Shown here: positions 1-8,395 of the stretch, in pieces | How positions within the stretch are numbered: the first letter of the stretch is position 1 | Layout: the number at the start of each line of letters is the position of its first letter | NCBI GenBank assembly: GCA_020635975.1 | Contig: JACJYT010000002.1 | Span: 310,001-374,000, forward strand | From: Chitinophagales bacterium | GTDB lineage: Bacteria > Bacteroidota > Bacteroidia > Chitinophagales > UBA8649 | Direction of reading: 5' to 3' | Length of the DNA: 64,000 nt | Program-made: the position numbers and the translations under genes | Notes under the pieces: model-generated | What the model was told of the DNA's origin: nothing | Database searches by the model: none | Seen by the model: only the letters and a program-made list of their open reading frames with translations

Positions 1-516
1 CTGACTGCGGGAAAAACATGGAAAGATTTAGACGCTATAGCAGTTTCAAGCGGACCGGGCTCTTATACGGGTTTGAGAATTGGAATGGCGGTGGCTAAGG
101 GCTTTTGTTTTGCTTTAGATTTACCATTAATATTAATGGATTCTTTAGAATGCTTGGCACATAGAGCAAGTATCCTTCAACAAGATAAGGATGCGATTTA
201 CATAGCATGTATGGATTCTAGAAAAGGAGAGATTTACTATCATGTGATGAATGGAAGCGGACAAATTCTTGAATTTTCTCAAGCTTTGGAACTAGAAAAA
301 CATGAATTCCGTCAATATTTGGGAAAAAGAACATACTTTTGCGGGAATACTTCAAATAAAATTAAAAATATTATATTTGAATTAAGTGCCGAGCAAATTG
401 AGCATGAATTTTTAGCAGAAAACATGCTTATAAAGGGTTTTGAGGCATATAATAGGAAGGAATTTTGCGATTTAGCCTATTCCGAACCTAATTACATGAA
501 ACCTTTTTCATATTAG
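1..516 (+). CDS. tsaB: TsaB, tRNA threonylcarbamoyladenosine (t6A) biosynthesis subunit (5' end cut by window)
   Basis: The reading frame is open from base 1, so the gene starts outside the window; 171 residues remain. The early segment SSGPGSYTGLRIG is the hallmark of TsaB/YeaZ, an ASKHA-fold paralogue of TsaD. TsaB forms the TsaB-TsaD-TsaE complex, which moves the threonylcarbamoyl group onto A37 of ANN-decoding tRNAs in the cytoplasm. The C-terminal part (CGN and YMKPFSY) is as in Bacteroidota TsaB proteins. The internal TTG at 73 lies inside the conserved motif and is not a start. Only the 5' portion, roughly 50 residues, is missing. The next gene begins 32 nt downstream. Confidence 0.9.
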   Translation: MTAGKTWKDLDAIAVSSGPGSYTGLRIGMAVAKGFCFALDLPLILMDSLECLAHRASILQQDKDAIYIACMDSRKGEIYYHVMNGSGQILEFSQALELEKHEFRQYLGKRTYFCGNTSNKIKNIIFELSAEQIEHEFLAENMLIKGFEAYNRKEFCDLAYSEPNYMKPFSY

Positions 517-548
517 AATTGTTTAACTTTAAAATAAAAAACAATAAA

Positions 549-890
549 ATGGGATACAGTACAAAAAAAATCGCAGATATTTCTCTGAAAGATGGGAAAG
601 AAAAGATCGTCATTAAAGGCGGTATTCTGCAAAGCGCAGCTTTGGCTGTGAGAGCAATTAATCACCCTTTAAGAAAAAAGATCATTGATCTTTTAGAAGA
701 AAACGGTGAAATGGTAGTAACAGACATTTATGTTAAGCTTAGAACTGAACAATCTGTTGCTTCACAACATTTGGCAATCTTAAGGAATGCCGGTTATGTT
801 AACACTAGAAGAAATGGCAAGTTTATTCACTATAATTTGAATAAGGATCGTTTCAAACATTCTGCCGAGTTAATCGACAGATTAGCATAA
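549..890 (+). CDS. ArsR/SmtB-like winged-helix transcriptional regulator
   Basis: This 113-aa protein has a winged-helix fold typical of ArsR regulators: an opening helix around INHPLRKKIIDLL, the turn TDIYVKLRTEQSVASQHLAILRNAG cut here into helix-turn-helix segments at about residues 60-85, and a wing around RRNGKFIHYNL. The metal-sensing ELCVCD-type cysteines of ArsR/SmtB are absent, so the signal is unknown and could be redox or protein based. I chose ATG at 549; a TTG at 519 would add ten Lys/Asn-rich residues with no conserved look. It sits 32 nt after tsaB and is closed by a strong hairpin terminator. The HTH family call is firm, the target genes are not known. Confidence 0.85.
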   Translation: MGYSTKKIADISLKDGKEKIVIKGGILQSAALAVRAINHPLRKKIIDLLEENGEMVVTDIYVKLRTEQSVASQHLAILRNAGYVNTRRNGKFIHYNLNKDRFKHSAELIDRLA

Positions 891-927
891 AAAAAGAGCC
901 CCTCGAATTCGAGGAGCTCTTTTTTTA
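891..927. terminator. Bidirectional intrinsic terminator
   Basis: A-run, near-perfect GC-rich hairpin (CCTCGAATTCGAGG core with flanking GAGC/GCTC) and T-run follow the regulator stop codon directly. The symmetry of A-run and T-run means it can also end the convergent minus-strand gene at 958. Confidence 0.85.
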
Positions 928-957
928 CTTATAATTTAAAGGATAAAGCTTTTATGT

Positions 958-1188
958 TTATATATGTGTAGGCATAAAGGAAAATACGGTAGCAAAACTT
1001 AAACAGGTAATACCCAAGGAAAATAAGGTTAGACTTATTTTGAATTGTATAGGTTTCAAGAAAGTTTTATTGGGCATTTTTAAATCGAAGTAGTATTTTT
1101 TTGCAGATTCTTTATTCTTGAAGAGGGCCTCACCAAAGTAAATGTCTTCTTCATTAGTTTTAAACCAAGCTTTTATCTGTTTTCTCAT
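958..1188 (-). CDS. Small membrane protein of unknown function
   Basis: The 76-residue product starts at ATG 1188. The first 50 residues are polar and basic with aromatic positions (IKAWFKTNEEDIYFGEALF), and the last 25 or so are hydrophobic enough for one membrane span (ISLTLFSLGITCLSFATVF). That gives a tail-anchored layout with the charged domain in the cytoplasm. It converges on the ArsR-like gene and shares its terminator. No family is recognised. The gene could be a chance frame, but the clean charged-then-hydrophobic layout and the shared terminator favour a real gene. Confidence 0.5.
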   Translation of the reverse strand: MRKQIKAWFKTNEEDIYFGEALFKNKESAKKYYFDLKMPNKTFLKPIQFKISLTLFSLGITCLSFATVFSFMPTHI

Positions 1189-1305
1189 ACTTTTATCTTT
1201 ATTGGAGTGATAGTTTTTATTGGTCTATGGTTCGTTTTTTTACGCTAAATTCTTCTTCTATGTTTCAAATAGGCATAAGATATATGTGACTTATAACACG
1301 GTATA

Positions 1306-1313
1306 TATTTTTG
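1306..1313 (+). promoter_or_regulatory. Candidate Bacteroidota -7 box for the T9SS kelch-like gene
   Basis: TATTTTTG fits TAnnTTTG and lies 20 nt before ATG 1334. A second match, TAACTTTG at 1322-1329, would leave almost no leader. No convincing -33 TTG element was seen for either. Confidence 0.35.
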
Positions 1314-1333
1314 GTAAAATCTAACTTTGATTT

Positions 1334-2932
1334 ATGAAGAGAATAAATATTTTGATACTGTTTTGCATTAGCATATTTGCTTTGCCAGCCCAATTTGGAG
1401 AATATACTCTTAAAGTAGAGGAGTTAAGTCTTAATAACCTACCCGCTTTACAATCTTTTGCTATAGGAAGTAAGGATGGCAAATACTTATTTATAGGAGG
1501 AAGAAAGGATGGTTTACATCAAAGACAACCTTTTGCATCGTTTCTAGCTGCAGATAATAATCTTACTATTTATGTGGTAGATGTGGAGACGGATGAAAGT
1601 TGGAGCGCAAGTTTAAGTACTTTGTCTACTTCTTTGCAAGAACAATTGCAAAGTACCAATATGGAACATTATCAGGATGGCGATGTCCTTTATTTAATTG
1701 GAGGATATGGTTATTCGAGTACCTTAGGGGATCATACAACCTATGCTTCTCTGGTGGCAGTAGATGTACCTGCTTGTATAAATGCCATAGTTAGCGGACA
1801 AAACATTGCACCTTTCTTTAAACAGTTAAGCGACAATAGACTGCAAGTAACTGGCGGGTATTTATCGAAAATGGGCAATAGGTTTTATTTAGTTGGCGGA
1901 CAAAAGTTTATTGGAAGATACAATCCAATGGGTCCTACCCATGGTCCAGGATTTATTCAAGAGTATACCAATGCTATAAAGAGTTTTGAAATTATCAATG
2001 GAGCCAATCTTCAAATAGCTAACTATACGGAGATGATAGATTCTCTTGATTTACACCGAAGAGATTATAATATGCTACCACAGGTTTTTCCTAACGGAGA
2101 TTATGGTTTTACGGCTTTTTCGGGAGTTTTTCAGTACGGAGCAGATTTACCTTGGTTAAACGTTGTAGATATTACGGAGAATGCTTACCAAGTTCACCCA
2201 AGCTTTAATCAATATTTAAATCAATATCACACGGCATCTTGTCCACTCTTTTCTTCAAGTTCGAACGACATGTATAGTGTTTTTTTTGGCGGAATTAGTA
2301 GGTACTATATAGACGCAAATGGGATTATGCAGGATGATGTTAATGTACCATTTGTAAATACAATTAGCTTAGTTCAAAGAAACTCCTCTGGGTCTATGAC
2401 AGAAATCAAGATTGGCGAAATGCCAGCATTGTTGGGTTCAGGTGCTGAATTTGTTGCCCACGATGATATTGCAAAAGTATTTAATGATATTATCGATATA
2501 GATGCCTTGAATGAAGATACTGTTTCTTTAGGCTATATTTTTGGTGGCATTGAGAGCAGTGCGGCGAATATTTTCTTCGTTAATGATGGTACTCAAAGTA
2601 GTGCTAGTAATAGATTATTTGAAGTTTTTCTATACAAGGATAATACAGGAACAAGTATCGATGACTTGTTCGGAGAGGACATAGATTTTGTTTTAAGTCC
2701 TAATCCAGCTTCCAATGAAATGAGTTTAAGTTTTAGTCTTGAAAATAAAACTGAGCTGCTAATTGACATATTTGATAGTAGTGGAATTAAAGCTCAAATT
2801 GTTGCTAATAGAAGCTTTAAAAAGGGCAAGAATAGTATTAATTTGCCCGTAGAATCTTTGTCCAAAGGAAATTATTTCTTAAGAATATTCGACGGATTTA
2901 AAATTAGAAACATTCAATTTGTGCTGCAATAA
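1334..2932 (+). CDS. Secreted kelch-like repeat protein with type A T9SS sorting domain
   Basis: The 532-aa protein begins with a Sec signal peptide (MKRINILILFCISIFALPAQ). The body repeats a pattern of glycine pairs after hydrophobic strands (YLFIGGRKDG, LYLIGGYGY, FYLVGGQKF, YSVFFGGIS, LGYIFGGIE), which suggests a beta-propeller of kelch or galactose-oxidase type. The last 80 residues (about 452-532) are a type A T9SS C-terminal domain: LSPNPASNE near the start and SLSKGNYFLRIFDG near the end. The protein should cross the outer membrane by T9SS and be attached or released. No catalytic residues are evident; binding or surface display is an inference. Confidence 0.8.
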   Translation: MKRINILILFCISIFALPAQFGEYTLKVEELSLNNLPALQSFAIGSKDGKYLFIGGRKDGLHQRQPFASFLAADNNLTIYVVDVETDESWSASLSTLSTSLQEQLQSTNMEHYQDGDVLYLIGGYGYSSTLGDHTTYASLVAVDVPACINAIVSGQNIAPFFKQLSDNRLQVTGGYLSKMGNRFYLVGGQKFIGRYNPMGPTHGPGFIQEYTNAIKSFEIINGANLQIANYTEMIDSLDLHRRDYNMLPQVFPNGDYGFTAFSGVFQYGADLPWLNVVDITENAYQVHPSFNQYLNQYHTASCPLFSSSSNDMYSVFFGGISRYYIDANGIMQDDVNVPFVNTISLVQRNSSGSMTEIKIGEMPALLGSGAEFVAHDDIAKVFNDIIDIDALNEDTVSLGYIFGGIESSAANIFFVNDGTQSSASNRLFEVFLYKDNTGTSIDDLFGEDIDFVLSPNPASNEMSLSFSLENKTELLIDIFDSSGIKAQIVANRSFKKGKNSINLPVESLSKGNYFLRIFDGFKIRNIQFVLQ

Positions 2933-2990
2933 TTAGGGGCTTTTAAAATATGCTAGATAAAATGCTTAATTTTGAAAAAAATTTAGTCTT

Positions 2991-3626
2991 ATGGCAGAGA
3001 GGTTATTTGTAAGCACAAAAGATGAGTCCCCAAAGTTATTTGATAATCCATTCTTTGATTTTTTCTCAAGAGTACCTTTTTATGTTCCATTAATTATCTT
3101 TATACCACTAATCACTTATTATAGTTATTTGTCCTTTTCTGAGAAAGCCACAACTGTATTACAATTTGCCATGTCGGCCTTAATAGGTGCTTTTCTTTGG
3201 ACTATAGCTGAATACCTAATTCATAGATTTGTTTTCCATGCTCATCCAAAATCTAATTGGGCAAAAAAGATTCATTATACTTTTCATGGAATTCACCATG
3301 ATTATCCTCAAGATTCTTTACGCTTAGTGATGCCCCCAGCAGTAAGCTTGCCTTTAGCCTTGTTTTTCTATTGGTTGTTTTACTGGATTATGGCGCCTTT
3401 AGATATGTTGCAGTTTCATTATGCTTACTATGTTGGTTTTGTTGCTGCTTATTTATTTTATGACATGATGCATTATGCGTCTCATCATGTGGCTATGAGT
3501 AATCCTTATTTTAAAATGATCAAGGAGCATCATATGAAACATCATTATAAAAACCCAGATGAAGGTTTTGGATTTACTTCAAAAGTTTGGGATAGGGTGT
3601 TCTCCACAGATTTTAAGGAAGATTAA
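2991..3626 (+). CDS. Fatty acid hydroxylase superfamily membrane protein (fatty acid 2-hydroxylase-like)
   Basis: A 211-aa integral membrane protein with four histidine clusters of a diiron hydroxylase: HRFVFH (78-83), HYTFHGIHH (95-103), HYASHH (161-166) and HHMKHH (180-185). Hydrophobic segments lie at about 30-50, 58-76 and 118-160. The length and histidine spacing resemble the catalytic part of Scs7/FA2H, which 2-hydroxylates acyl chains of sphingolipids; Bacteroidota make sphingolipids and amino-acid lipids that could be substrates. The exact substrate cannot be read from sequence; carotenoid hydroxylase is an alternative in the same superfamily. A -7-like TAATTTTG lies at 2967-2974. Confidence 0.8.
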   Translation: MAERLFVSTKDESPKLFDNPFFDFFSRVPFYVPLIIFIPLITYYSYLSFSEKATTVLQFAMSALIGAFLWTIAEYLIHRFVFHAHPKSNWAKKIHYTFHGIHHDYPQDSLRLVMPPAVSLPLALFFYWLFYWIMAPLDMLQFHYAYYVGFVAAYLFYDMMHYASHHVAMSNPYFKMIKEHHMKHHYKNPDEGFGFTSKVWDRVFSTDFKED

Positions 3627-3671
3627 CTAAGCCTTACAAACCTAGATGATTAGCTTTACGTTTCTTAAGCT

Positions 3672-4142
3672 ATGAGAAAGGTACTTATAATATTATTTGG
3701 TGTGTTTGTATGGATATCGAATGCTCAAAATTCGACTACAAGCTTTAAACTAGTAAATGAAGAGGATAGTGTTTTTCTTCATTTAGATGATTTTCAAAAG
3801 AAGGTAATGTGTGGTGGAGCTACAGAAAAACCCTTTAGTGGAAAGTATCTTTACCATAAAGAAGGTGGCACCTATACTTGTGCTGCTTGTGGTAACTTAT
3901 TATTTAGTTCTGATGCTAAATTCGATAGTGGAAGTGGTTGGCCAAGCTTTTTTGAACAGGTGGATAAACAAGCCATAATTCGAAGGGTAGATACTTCATT
4001 TGGTATGAAACGAACGGAGATTTTGTGTGCTCAATGTAAGGGGCATCTAGGACATATATTTAACGATGGTCCGGCGCCCACTGGCTTAAGATATTGTGTC
4101 AATTCAGCTGTTTTAAATTTTATTCCCAAAAATAAAGAATAA
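3672..4142 (+). CDS. msrB: Peptide-methionine (R)-S-oxide reductase MsrB, exported form
   Basis: MsrB reduces methionine-R-sulfoxide in oxidised proteins. The 156-aa protein has a signal peptide (MRKVLIILFGVFVWISNAQ), so it should act in the periplasm. Structural zinc is held by C70/C73 and C119/C122. The catalytic cysteine is C142 in RYCVNS, and SGSGWPSF (86-93) and HLGHIF are typical active-site motifs. C47 (MCGGATE) may be an additional or resolving cysteine. It lies 2 nt before the HAD gene, so the two are probably cotranscribed. Fold and activity are well supported. Confidence 0.93.
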   Translation: MRKVLIILFGVFVWISNAQNSTTSFKLVNEEDSVFLHLDDFQKKVMCGGATEKPFSGKYLYHKEGGTYTCAACGNLLFSSDAKFDSGSGWPSFFEQVDKQAIIRRVDTSFGMKRTEILCAQCKGHLGHIFNDGPAPTGLRYCVNSAVLNFIPKNKE

Positions 4143-4144
4143 CT

Positions 4145-4801
4145 ATGTCTCGTTCTTTTAGCTCAGTAATATTTGATTTTGATGGGACTCTTTTTGATTC
4201 TAGAAAAGGAATCATTTCTAGTGTAAAGTATGCTCTCGACGACATGGGCATTCCCTATCCAAGTGAAGACGAGTTAACGGCTTTTATTGGACCACCACTT
4301 TTATGGTCATTTAAAAAGCAATTTGCCTTAGATGAAGAAGAAGCTAAGTATGCTGTTTCAAAACTCAGGGAGCATTATGATGCTATAGGCTATCTTGGTT
4401 CTCAGGCTTATGCTGGGATGGAAAGTTTAATTTGTGCGTTAAAAGCTAAGTCGTGTAAGCTAGCAATTGCTACTGCTAAACCCACTATTTATGCAGAAAA
4501 AATTTTAGTGGAGAATAATTGGCAAACTTATTTTGATAGTCTTAGAGGAAGCAGTTTAAAAGGAGAATTGTATCCTAAAGAAAGGACCATTGGAGAAGCT
4601 TTAGAGGATCTTAAAGTAATGAACAAAGAAAAGGTGGTAATGATAGGCGACACAATTTACGATATTAAAGGAGCTCAACATCATGGTATAGCAAGTATTG
4701 CCGTTAACTATGGCTATGGGAAAACTCAAGATTTGAAAGATTCGAGACCTAATTATTTTGTAGAAAGCATAGGCGAACTTAGAGAGCTTCTTTTAAGTTA
4801 A
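4145..4801 (+). CDS. HAD-superfamily hydrolase, phosphoglycolate phosphatase-like
   Basis: The 218-aa protein has all HAD motifs: motif I DFDGTLFDS (11-19) with the nucleophilic Asp, motif II in AIATAKP, a lysine near SSLKGELYPK and motif IV MIGDTIYDIKGA. A helical cap between motifs I and II is of the Gph/PpaX kind. Likely a small-molecule phosphatase (phosphoglycolate, pyrophosphate or sugar phosphate); the substrate is not decidable. It starts 2 nt after msrB. Its TAA stop overlaps the stop of the convergent pseudouridine synthase in the shared palindrome TTAA (4798-4801). Confidence 0.85.
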   Translation: MSRSFSSVIFDFDGTLFDSRKGIISSVKYALDDMGIPYPSEDELTAFIGPPLLWSFKKQFALDEEEAKYAVSKLREHYDAIGYLGSQAYAGMESLICALKAKSCKLAIATAKPTIYAEKILVENNWQTYFDSLRGSSLKGELYPKERTIGEALEDLKVMNKEKVVMIGDTIYDIKGAQHHGIASIAVNYGYGKTQDLKDSRPNYFVESIGELRELLLS

Positions 4802-5472
4802 AGCTCTAAAGCCTTCCAAACCACATCATTTGGAACAGGAGCTATGATATTTATTTTTTCTTTGCTAACAGGATGAACAAAGCTTATCTTCCTAGCATGT
4901 AAATGAATAGATTTGTCTTGATTTGCTCTTGGAAAGCCATATTTAATGTCGCCCTTTATAGGGTTTTTTATAGCACTTAGCTGCGCTCTAATTTGATGAT
5001 GTCGCCCTGTTTTTAAATTAATTTCGAGGAGATAATATTGTTGGCTTTTTGCGATTAGCTTATAACTAAGTTCGGAGAGAAGGGCATTTGGGAAGGGGTG
5101 CAACTTTGCAATGGATTTATTCTTCTTCTCATCTTTTAACAAATAATGGATTAGCGTATCCTCTTTTTTTTCTGGTAGGTTTTTTACAACAGCCCAATAA
5201 GTTTTTTGAATAGATTTTTTCTGAAACATTTCATTCAATCTACTAAGTGCTTTACTAGTTCTCGCGAACATTAGTATACCCGAAGTAGGTCGATCTATTC
5301 GATGAGGAATGCCTAAGAAAACATCTCCAGGTTTTTTGTACTTTTCTTTTATATATGCCTTTGCGTGTTCCACCAAAGGTAGATCTCCAGTCTTATCGCC
5401 TTGCGCTAAGTCTCCGCTTGCCTTGTTAACAATTAGGATATGGTTGTCTTCGTAAAGTACTTCTAAATTCAT
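4798..5472 (-). CDS. RluA-family RNA pseudouridine synthase
   Basis: The 224-aa protein converts uridine to pseudouridine in rRNA or tRNA. It opens with VLYEDNHILIVNKASG, contains the catalytic block PHRIDRPTSG (57-65; Asp60 is the predicted nucleophile), and has LKTGRHHQIRAQL near residue 170 and the family end IIAPVP. There is no N-terminal S4 RNA-binding domain, so it is a short RluA/RluC-type enzyme. It is the last gene of a five-gene minus-strand operon and overlaps the oxidoreductase gene by 4 nt (ATGA). The target uridine is unknown. Confidence 0.88.
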   Translation of the reverse strand: MNLEVLYEDNHILIVNKASGDLAQGDKTGDLPLVEHAKAYIKEKYKKPGDVFLGIPHRIDRPTSGILMFARTSKALSRLNEMFQKKSIQKTYWAVVKNLPEKKEDTLIHYLLKDEKKNKSIAKLHPFPNALLSELSYKLIAKSQQYYLLEINLKTGRHHQIRAQLSAIKNPIKGDIKYGFPRANQDKSIHLHARKISFVHPVSKEKINIIAPVPNDVVWKALEL

Positions 5473-6512
5473 GAAAAGCGGTTTATGTTAACTTCAGGTT
5501 CTATTGCCCCTTGATGCAAGATACAATCTACCAATTGCTTGCTGAAGTAGGGAGCTAAAGATAAGCCTTTGGTTCCCATTCCGTTAAAGATATACATGCC
5601 TTGGTGTTTAGGATGCTCACCTAGTAGAGGTCTTCTATCTAAAACAGTTGGACGAATACCGGCTATTTGCTCTAAAATTTCATAAGTGCAATTTATACTA
5701 GATTCAAGTCGCTCAATTAAAAATGCTTTCTTTTCTTCGCTTGGTTTTAAACTTCTATCGTCCCAATTATAAGTGGCCCCTACATAATACTTATCCTTCC
5801 CTAGTGGACAAATATTTATATGACTGCTTAAAACAAGATTTAATTTTAATTCAGGAGCTTTAATAATGAGCGCTTCGCCTTTAGCAAAACGATTGGGTAG
5901 GTAGTTGAAAAAAAGATTACTGCTCACATAATTGCCCTCACAAAAAATAATCCTTTTGCTTTTTATCTGATCATATTGAAAGGACTTGTTTTGAATGCTT
6001 AAATTTTCATGAATAAACTCCATTTGATAGAGGCTACAAGCTTTATTTAAATAAGTCTTTAATGCTCGGATTAAGTTCTGCACTTCAATTTGTAATACAG
6101 GTTTGATTTCTACACAGGCAAAGGGATTTGGAATTTCCTTATCCAAACGAATTAGTTCAGAATTCATGTAGGGAGTATAAATGGGGTCAGTGCATTTACT
6201 TGCAAAATCATTTTGTTGCTCTCTATTTAAGAGTACTTTTAGTACACTAGTTTCTTTCAAAAAAGAAGTGTTTAGCTCTCGCTCTAAATTCGAATAAAAG
6301 CTAAGAGCGCTAGGAAAAAGTTCTTCAATTTTCCAAGATTTAACAAACCTTCTACCTGTTATGGGATTTACCAAGCCAGCGGCTTGTTGCGAGGAACTAC
6401 GTCCATCCAAGGAATCAATGATTGCTACATTTTGTTTTTCTTGAATTAGGTGAAAAGCCAAAATACTTCCGGCCAAGCCCTTGCCAACAATTAGAAAATC
6501 GAACTCTTGCAT
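5469..6512 (-). CDS. FAD-dependent oxidoreductase, D-amino-acid oxidase (DAO) family
   Basis: The 347-aa protein begins with a dinucleotide-binding motif (FLIVGKGLAGSILAFHL, Gly-rich loop at about 10-15) and the segment SSQQAAGLVNPITGRRF, which in DAO-family enzymes follows the FAD-binding strand. The C-terminal block GMGTKGLSLAPYFSKQL is the usual second FAD contact. It resembles the oxidase half of MnmC and thiamine-pathway glycine oxidase, and the ITGRR segment is common to Bacteroidota homologues of MnmC-C. The substrate remains uncertain. It overlaps genes on both sides (1 nt and 4 nt), so it is translated as part of the operon. Confidence 0.8.
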   Translation of the reverse strand: MQEFDFLIVGKGLAGSILAFHLIQEKQNVAIIDSLDGRSSSQQAAGLVNPITGRRFVKSWKIEELFPSALSFYSNLERELNTSFLKETSVLKVLLNREQQNDFASKCTDPIYTPYMNSELIRLDKEIPNPFACVEIKPVLQIEVQNLIRALKTYLNKACSLYQMEFIHENLSIQNKSFQYDQIKSKRIIFCEGNYVSSNLFFNYLPNRFAKGEALIIKAPELKLNLVLSSHINICPLGKDKYYVGATYNWDDRSLKPSEEKKAFLIERLESSINCTYEILEQIAGIRPTVLDRRPLLGEHPKHQGMYIFNGMGTKGLSLAPYFSKQLVDCILHQGAIEPEVNINRFS

Positions 6513-6820
6513 TATCTGAAGTGATCTAGATTTGGTCTTTCTTCTTTTATCTCTTCTTTGTGATCTTGTTTAGCTTTGATGGCTTGGTTCAATTGCCAAA
6601 AAACAAAATATCCAGCTAGAATTCCTGTGAAAAGAGCAGGAAGCATAGCATAAGTTAATTTATCGAAGCCTAGATAGCTTAGAATTAACAAGCCTACTAA
6701 AATTTCAGCGCTCAAAAAATGAAGTACCAATCGGATTACCCATGACCATGGATTTTCACCAAATTGCTGTGCTTTTTTGTGAATTTGAAAGGCCAATATA
6801 ATTAAGAGTACCACGTCCAT
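6512..6820 (-). CDS. Small integral membrane protein of unknown function
   Basis: The 102-aa protein has about three hydrophobic segments (DVVLLIILAFQI, VIRLVLHFLSAEILVGLLIL, MLPALFTGILAGYFVFWQL) and a charged tail ending DHKEEIKEERPNLDHFR. No family is recognised. It begins 1 nt after the MmcQ gene stops and its last base overlaps the first base of the FAD oxidoreductase, so expression is tightly coupled. A membrane-anchoring or accessory role for the neighbouring enzyme is only a guess. Confidence 0.7.
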   Translation of the reverse strand: MDVVLLIILAFQIHKKAQQFGENPWSWVIRLVLHFLSAEILVGLLILSYLGFDKLTYAMLPALFTGILAGYFVFWQLNQAIKAKQDHKEEIKEERPNLDHFR

Positions 6821-6821
6821 T

Positions 6822-7184
6822 TTACTTGTTTAGCTTGATTTGATCTTTTATTTTTTTACTTATGCTTGCAAAAACAAGATCGTAGGAATGAAGGATTAAA
6901 TCTTTGGCAAGTGAATCATTTATTTCCCCTTCATCTAAATAAACTGTGTTCCAATGTTTTTTATTCATGTGATATCCTGGTTGAACGGATCCAAATTTTT
7001 CTCTTAATTCTTCTGCATATTCGGGATCGCACTTTAGGTTAACAGAGAATCTAGCATTATCTAAACCACACAAAGCGAACATTTTTCCATAAACCTTAAA
7101 AACCAAAGTACTTTGGTCGAAAGGAAAACATTCCTCTACACCATCTCGTTCTAAACAAAATAATCTAAATTCTTCTACATTCAT
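6822..7184 (-). CDS. MmcQ/YjbR family protein
   Basis: The 120-aa protein matches the YjbR fold: an N-terminal helix (EEFRLFCLERDGVEECFPFD), strands with VFKVYGKMFALCGL, SVNLKCDPEYAEELREKF, and the family signature PGYHMNKKHWNTVYLD, followed by a C-terminal helix with HSYDLV. These small cytosolic proteins have a CyaY-like or double-wing DNA-binding fold; a defined biological role is not established. It overlaps the upstream lipoprotein gene by 4 nt (ATGA). Confidence 0.88.
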   Translation of the reverse strand: MNVEEFRLFCLERDGVEECFPFDQSTLVFKVYGKMFALCGLDNARFSVNLKCDPEYAEELREKFGSVQPGYHMNKKHWNTVYLDEGEINDSLAKDLILHSYDLVFASISKKIKDQIKLNK

Positions 7185-7615
7185 TTGCTATAAGTATAAG
7201 AGCAAAAATTAGCTAAACCATTTTCATTAAGCTGTACATCGAATTGAAGTTGTTCGAAACCACTAGTATTTATGTAGTAGCCTTCTCCAACTACGGTGTA
7301 GGCTGAGCTTCCTAAGCTTTGATTTGGAATTTGAAAGTAGCTTCCATCACAAGCAACATAGGCGCTAATGTTTCTACCGCTATTTAAGAAGTTGAAAAGA
7401 ACAATCTCACTCGGGTTGCTACCATTACCTGGATTTATAGTAGCAAAGCTCACTCCGTGTCCAAAACTATTTGTACAATATTCGCTTACATTATAATAGC
7501 CAATAAATTTTTCTGTTTCGTAAACAGTGCAGAATGGTTGCTGATCCCTAGTACAGCTTTGAATAAAAAGCAGAATAAAAAGAGGGAAAAGAAATTTAGT
7601 AATTTGCCTTGTCAT
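7181..7615 (-). CDS. Lipoprotein of unknown function
   Basis: The 144-aa protein has a lipoprotein signal peptide with lipobox FIQSC (Cys21) followed by TRDQQPF. The mature part is short, strand-rich and has three further cysteines, which could form disulfides in the periplasm. No family is recognised; layout resembles small Bacteroidota lipoproteins with a single beta-sandwich. It is the first gene of the minus-strand operon that continues with the MmcQ-like gene. A -7-like box on the minus strand (7725-7732) lies about 110 nt upstream. Confidence 0.75.
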   Translation of the reverse strand: MTRQITKFLFPLFILLFIQSCTRDQQPFCTVYETEKFIGYYNVSEYCTNSFGHGVSFATINPGNGSNPSEIVLFNFLNSGRNISAYVACDGSYFQIPNQSLGSSAYTVVGEGYYINTSGFEQLQFDVQLNENGLANFCSYTYSK

Positions 7616-7724
7616 AATGATAATTTAGGTAGGAACTTGCTAGTTAAGTACAGTTTAAACAATCTTATATAAAAAATAATTCCATGCTTCTACAAACTTT
7701 AATGAGGAGTTAAAAGCTTTACAA

Positions 7725-7732
7725 CAAAGATA
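7725..7732 (-). promoter_or_regulatory. Candidate -7 box for the 7615-4798 operon
   Basis: On the minus strand this reads TATCTTTG, matching TAnnTTTG. It lies in the 229-nt divergent gap 7616-7844, about 110 nt before the lipoprotein start, so the leader would be long. No clear -33 element with normal spacing. Confidence 0.35.
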
Positions 7733-7844
7733 GGACTTAATTATTACCCAAGCTAAGCTTAGAGAAAAAATTGCGGGGCTTAGAGATTAATTTAATTTTA
7801 TGACGATATTCGTATTTTAAAGAAGCTAGAAAAAATTGAATGGT

Positions 7845-8387
7845 ATGGGAGATAGTAAATTAGGAATTGGTAGTAGGGTTAATCATCCTAAATATGGTTT
7901 AGGTGTGGTTTGCAATTTAGATAGTCGATTTTACAAAATTTATTTTTCGACACAAGATGAATGCAAAGAAATAGCCAGAGAGTTCGAAGCTTTAGATGTG
8001 GTAGAGAAAATCGATGCTCCAGCAAATAGCATTGGACTAGAGGATATTGAAAAAGCAGTAGAGAATGTTATGTTAAAGTTTAGTGATGCTGGCAAAGTTA
8101 TTCCTTTAGCGAACAAATGGATAAATGGCACTCTAGAGATTAAAGCGGCTAGTAGCGATTTGCAAAGCAAGGAAATTCCAATTCGCACTTTTTTTAACAA
8201 GATTATAATGGTTAGAGAGCGTTTGCGAGTTCTTGAGCAAAACATTAATAATCATGAAAAGTTAGACGAGGCCGACAAGCTTCACCTACAGCAATATATC
8301 AGTCGAGCGTATGGATCTCTAACTACTTTTAACGTATTATTCAACGATAAGAACGATTATTTTAAGGGAACTGGAAAGGAAAGCTAG
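7845..8387 (+). CDS. Conserved-looking hypothetical protein with SH3/CarD-like N-terminus
   Basis: The 180-aa soluble protein (start ATG 7845; a TTG at 7836 would add MNG) opens with GIGSRVNHPKYGLGVVCNLDSRFYKIYF in pieces that look like a small SH3/Tudor-like barrel, as seen at the start of many helicases and CarD proteins. The rest is helical, ending with a predicted coiled stretch (MVRERLRVLEQNINNH). There is no catalytic motif. It converges on the helicase-nuclease gene with 8 nt between stops. Bacteroidota carry similar proteins of unknown role; a nucleic-acid link is inferred only from the N-terminal fold and neighbour. Confidence 0.7.
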   Translation: MGDSKLGIGSRVNHPKYGLGVVCNLDSRFYKIYFSTQDECKEIAREFEALDVVEKIDAPANSIGLEDIEKAVENVMLKFSDAGKVIPLANKWINGTLEIKAASSDLQSKEIPIRTFFNKIIMVRERLRVLEQNINNHEKLDEADKLHLQQYISRAYGSLTTFNVLFNDKNDYFKGTGKES

Positions 8388-8395
8388 TTCTAATT

